A DNA stretch of 56,658 nucleotides. Source: Clostridia bacterium. Lineage in GTDB: Bacteria > Bacillota > Clostridia > Christensenellales > Aristaeellaceae. Below, piece after piece: positions 55,901-56,658 of this stretch (the stretch's first letter is position 1; every line of letters starts with the position of its first letter). The position numbers and the translations under genes are program-made. The stretch covers positions 1-56,658 of the forward strand of contig JAFUZM010000231.1 in NCBI GenBank assembly GCA_017476605.1, written 5' to 3'. The notes beneath the pieces are model-generated. The model searched no databases. It saw only the letters and a program-made list of their open reading frames with translations, and was not told where the DNA came from.

Positions 55901-56131
55901 AAGATCAGTGAGGGCAGCGATGAAATCCCGGAGAGCATCCGTCAGGGACATGTTGCCTATATCATCAATACAAGTGATGTAGGCGCAACCAATTCCCAGA
56001 GTGACGGACAGAAAATTCGTCTATGTGCCACGGAAAATAATGCGACGATTTTCACCAGTCTTGATACCGTTCGCGTCCTCCTTGACGTTCTGGAGGAGAC
56101 GACACTGACAATTTCCACCATTGATGCATGA
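52958..56131 (+). CDS. carB: Carbamoyl-phosphate synthase large subunit
   Basis: A 1057-residue synthase that makes carbamoyl phosphate from glutamine-derived ammonia, bicarbonate and two ATP. Two ATP-grasp halves start with [20 protein letters not shown] and [20 protein letters not shown]; each has a FTLGGTGGG or FVLGGRAMQ loop and a late EVNPR[VS]SRSS / [10 protein letters not shown] metal motif. The last 130 residues are the MGS regulatory domain. ATG 52958 lies seven bases after GGGGAGGA; the GTG 52934 abutting the pyrC stop is rejected. The small subunit gene (carA) is not next to it in this window. Confidence 0.96.
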   Translation: [1057 protein letters not shown]

Positions 56132-56150
56132 AACAGAGAAGGAAAGCAGA

Positions 56151-56658
56151 ATGCAGAAAAAGATCCTGAGCGTAACAGAGAACCGGCAGATTGCCTCACA
56201 GATGATGCAGATGCGCCTTGAGGGGGACGGCCTTATGTTCTCACCTGGACAGTTTCTCAATCTGAAACTGGATGGGTGTTTTCTAAGGCGCCCCATCTCG
56301 GTTGCAGATGCAACGGAAAATGAGGTCACGATCCTTTATAAAATTGTGGGCCGTGGAACAGGGCAGCTGGCCGAGATCAGGCCCGGTGCAAAGCTGGATG
56401 TGCTCTGTTCCCTTGGAAACGGCTATGATCTCAGTAAAGCCGGGAGCCATCCCCTCCTCGTTGGCGGTGGCGCCGGTGTTCCGCCGCTGTACTTTCTTGC
56501 AAGGAAGCTGATGGAGCAGGGGCTAGAGGTCACCGTAGTCATGGGATTCGGAAGCGCCGCGGATGTCTTTTATGTGTCCGAATTTGAACGTCTTGGATGC
56601 AGGGTGTCGCTTGCAACCGTAGACGGCAGTGCAGGTGTCCGTGGCTTTGTGACCGATA
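56151..56658 (+). CDS. pyrK: Dihydroorotate dehydrogenase electron-transfer subunit (3' partial)
   Basis: The first 169 codons of PyrK; the gene runs off the window edge. PyrK carries FAD and a 2Fe-2S cluster and passes electrons from the PyrD subunit to NAD in 1B enzymes of Gram-positive bacteria. The FAD motif LRRPISVADA, the KIVGRGTGQLAEI segment and the NAD-binding GGGAGVPPLYFLA are in place; the C-terminal cluster Cys would lie beyond the edge. ATG 56151 follows AAGGAAAG, 19 bases after the carB stop. Confidence 0.9.
   Translation, partial: MQKKILSVTENRQIASQMMQMRLEGDGLMFSPGQFLNLKLDGCFLRRPISVADATENEVTILYKIVGRGTGQLAEIRPGAKLDVLCSLGNGYDLSKAGSHPLLVGGGAGVPPLYFLARKLMEQGLEVTVVMGFGSAADVFYVSEFERLGCRVSLATVDGSAGVRGFVTD

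Overview
The window looks like chromosomal DNA of an anaerobic, Gram-positive member of the Clostridia (Bacillota). Supporting signs are strong AGGAGG-type ribosome sites, a remB-gyrB-gyrA cluster of the Bacillus/Clostridium type, a SpoIIE-phosphatase/anti-sigma kinase/STAS partner-switching trio, a pyrK gene of the 1B dihydroorotate dehydrogenase type, radical SAM and flavodoxin genes, and TTGACA/TATAAT promoters with 17-base spacers. I cannot name the species. Most genes are on the + strand.

Layout. 1-10 kb is visibly GC-richer than the rest. It holds the partner-switching trio, a broken glycogen-branching-enzyme gene, a glycosyltransferase/condensation-like fusion, and a broken secreted HAD phosphatase. 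10.1-11.8 kb has a trio of small conserved genes (the third broken) and a long non-coding stretch with a strong hairpin. 11.8-14.3 kb has a Tp47-like secreted protein followed by a membrane ferric-reductase-like/FMN-binding protein; both carry a flavinylation-like DxV[S/T]SATT motif. 14.4-17 kb has a HigBA toxin-antitoxin pair, a YkgJ-type cysteine-cluster protein and a secreted M15 peptidase. 17-23.3 kb has two large cyclic-di-GMP proteins, followed by a flavodoxin and a membrane kinase/cytidylyltransferase-like protein. 25.3-32.1 kb looks like a conflict or defence region: a TIR-TPR protein in a run of four genes, then a GNAT/primase-like/SF2-helicase/PLD fusion. 32.2-36.8 kb holds an LRR protein, a radical SAM protein, a minus-strand zinc-ribbon membrane protein and a metallo-beta-lactamase-fold protein. 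36.9-40.2 kb is a phosphonate-type ABC importer (phnD-C-E-E).

41.2-48.8 kb is housekeeping: remB-gyrB-gyrA, asnS, a rhomboid-like membrane protein and tRNA-Asn. 49-51.2 kb is a distinctly AT-rich two-gene insert, an AAA ATPase plus a TOPRIM/RloB-like protein, closed by two related hairpins; it looks like a horizontally acquired defence module. 51.7 kb to the end is the start of a pyrimidine operon (pyrC-carB-pyrK, the last cut by the window edge), with an inverted repeat inside the promoter spacer.

The best candidates for something undescribed are the GNAT-primase-helicase-PLD fusion, the TIR-TPR operon with its HEAT-like, membrane and zinc partners, the AT-rich ATPase/RloB-like pair with its hairpins, and the two-gene putative extracytoplasmic flavin system. 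A caution: three genes between 2.9 and 10.9 kb each carry one nonsense codon and one frameshift. Either this region is decaying or its consensus sequence is poor.
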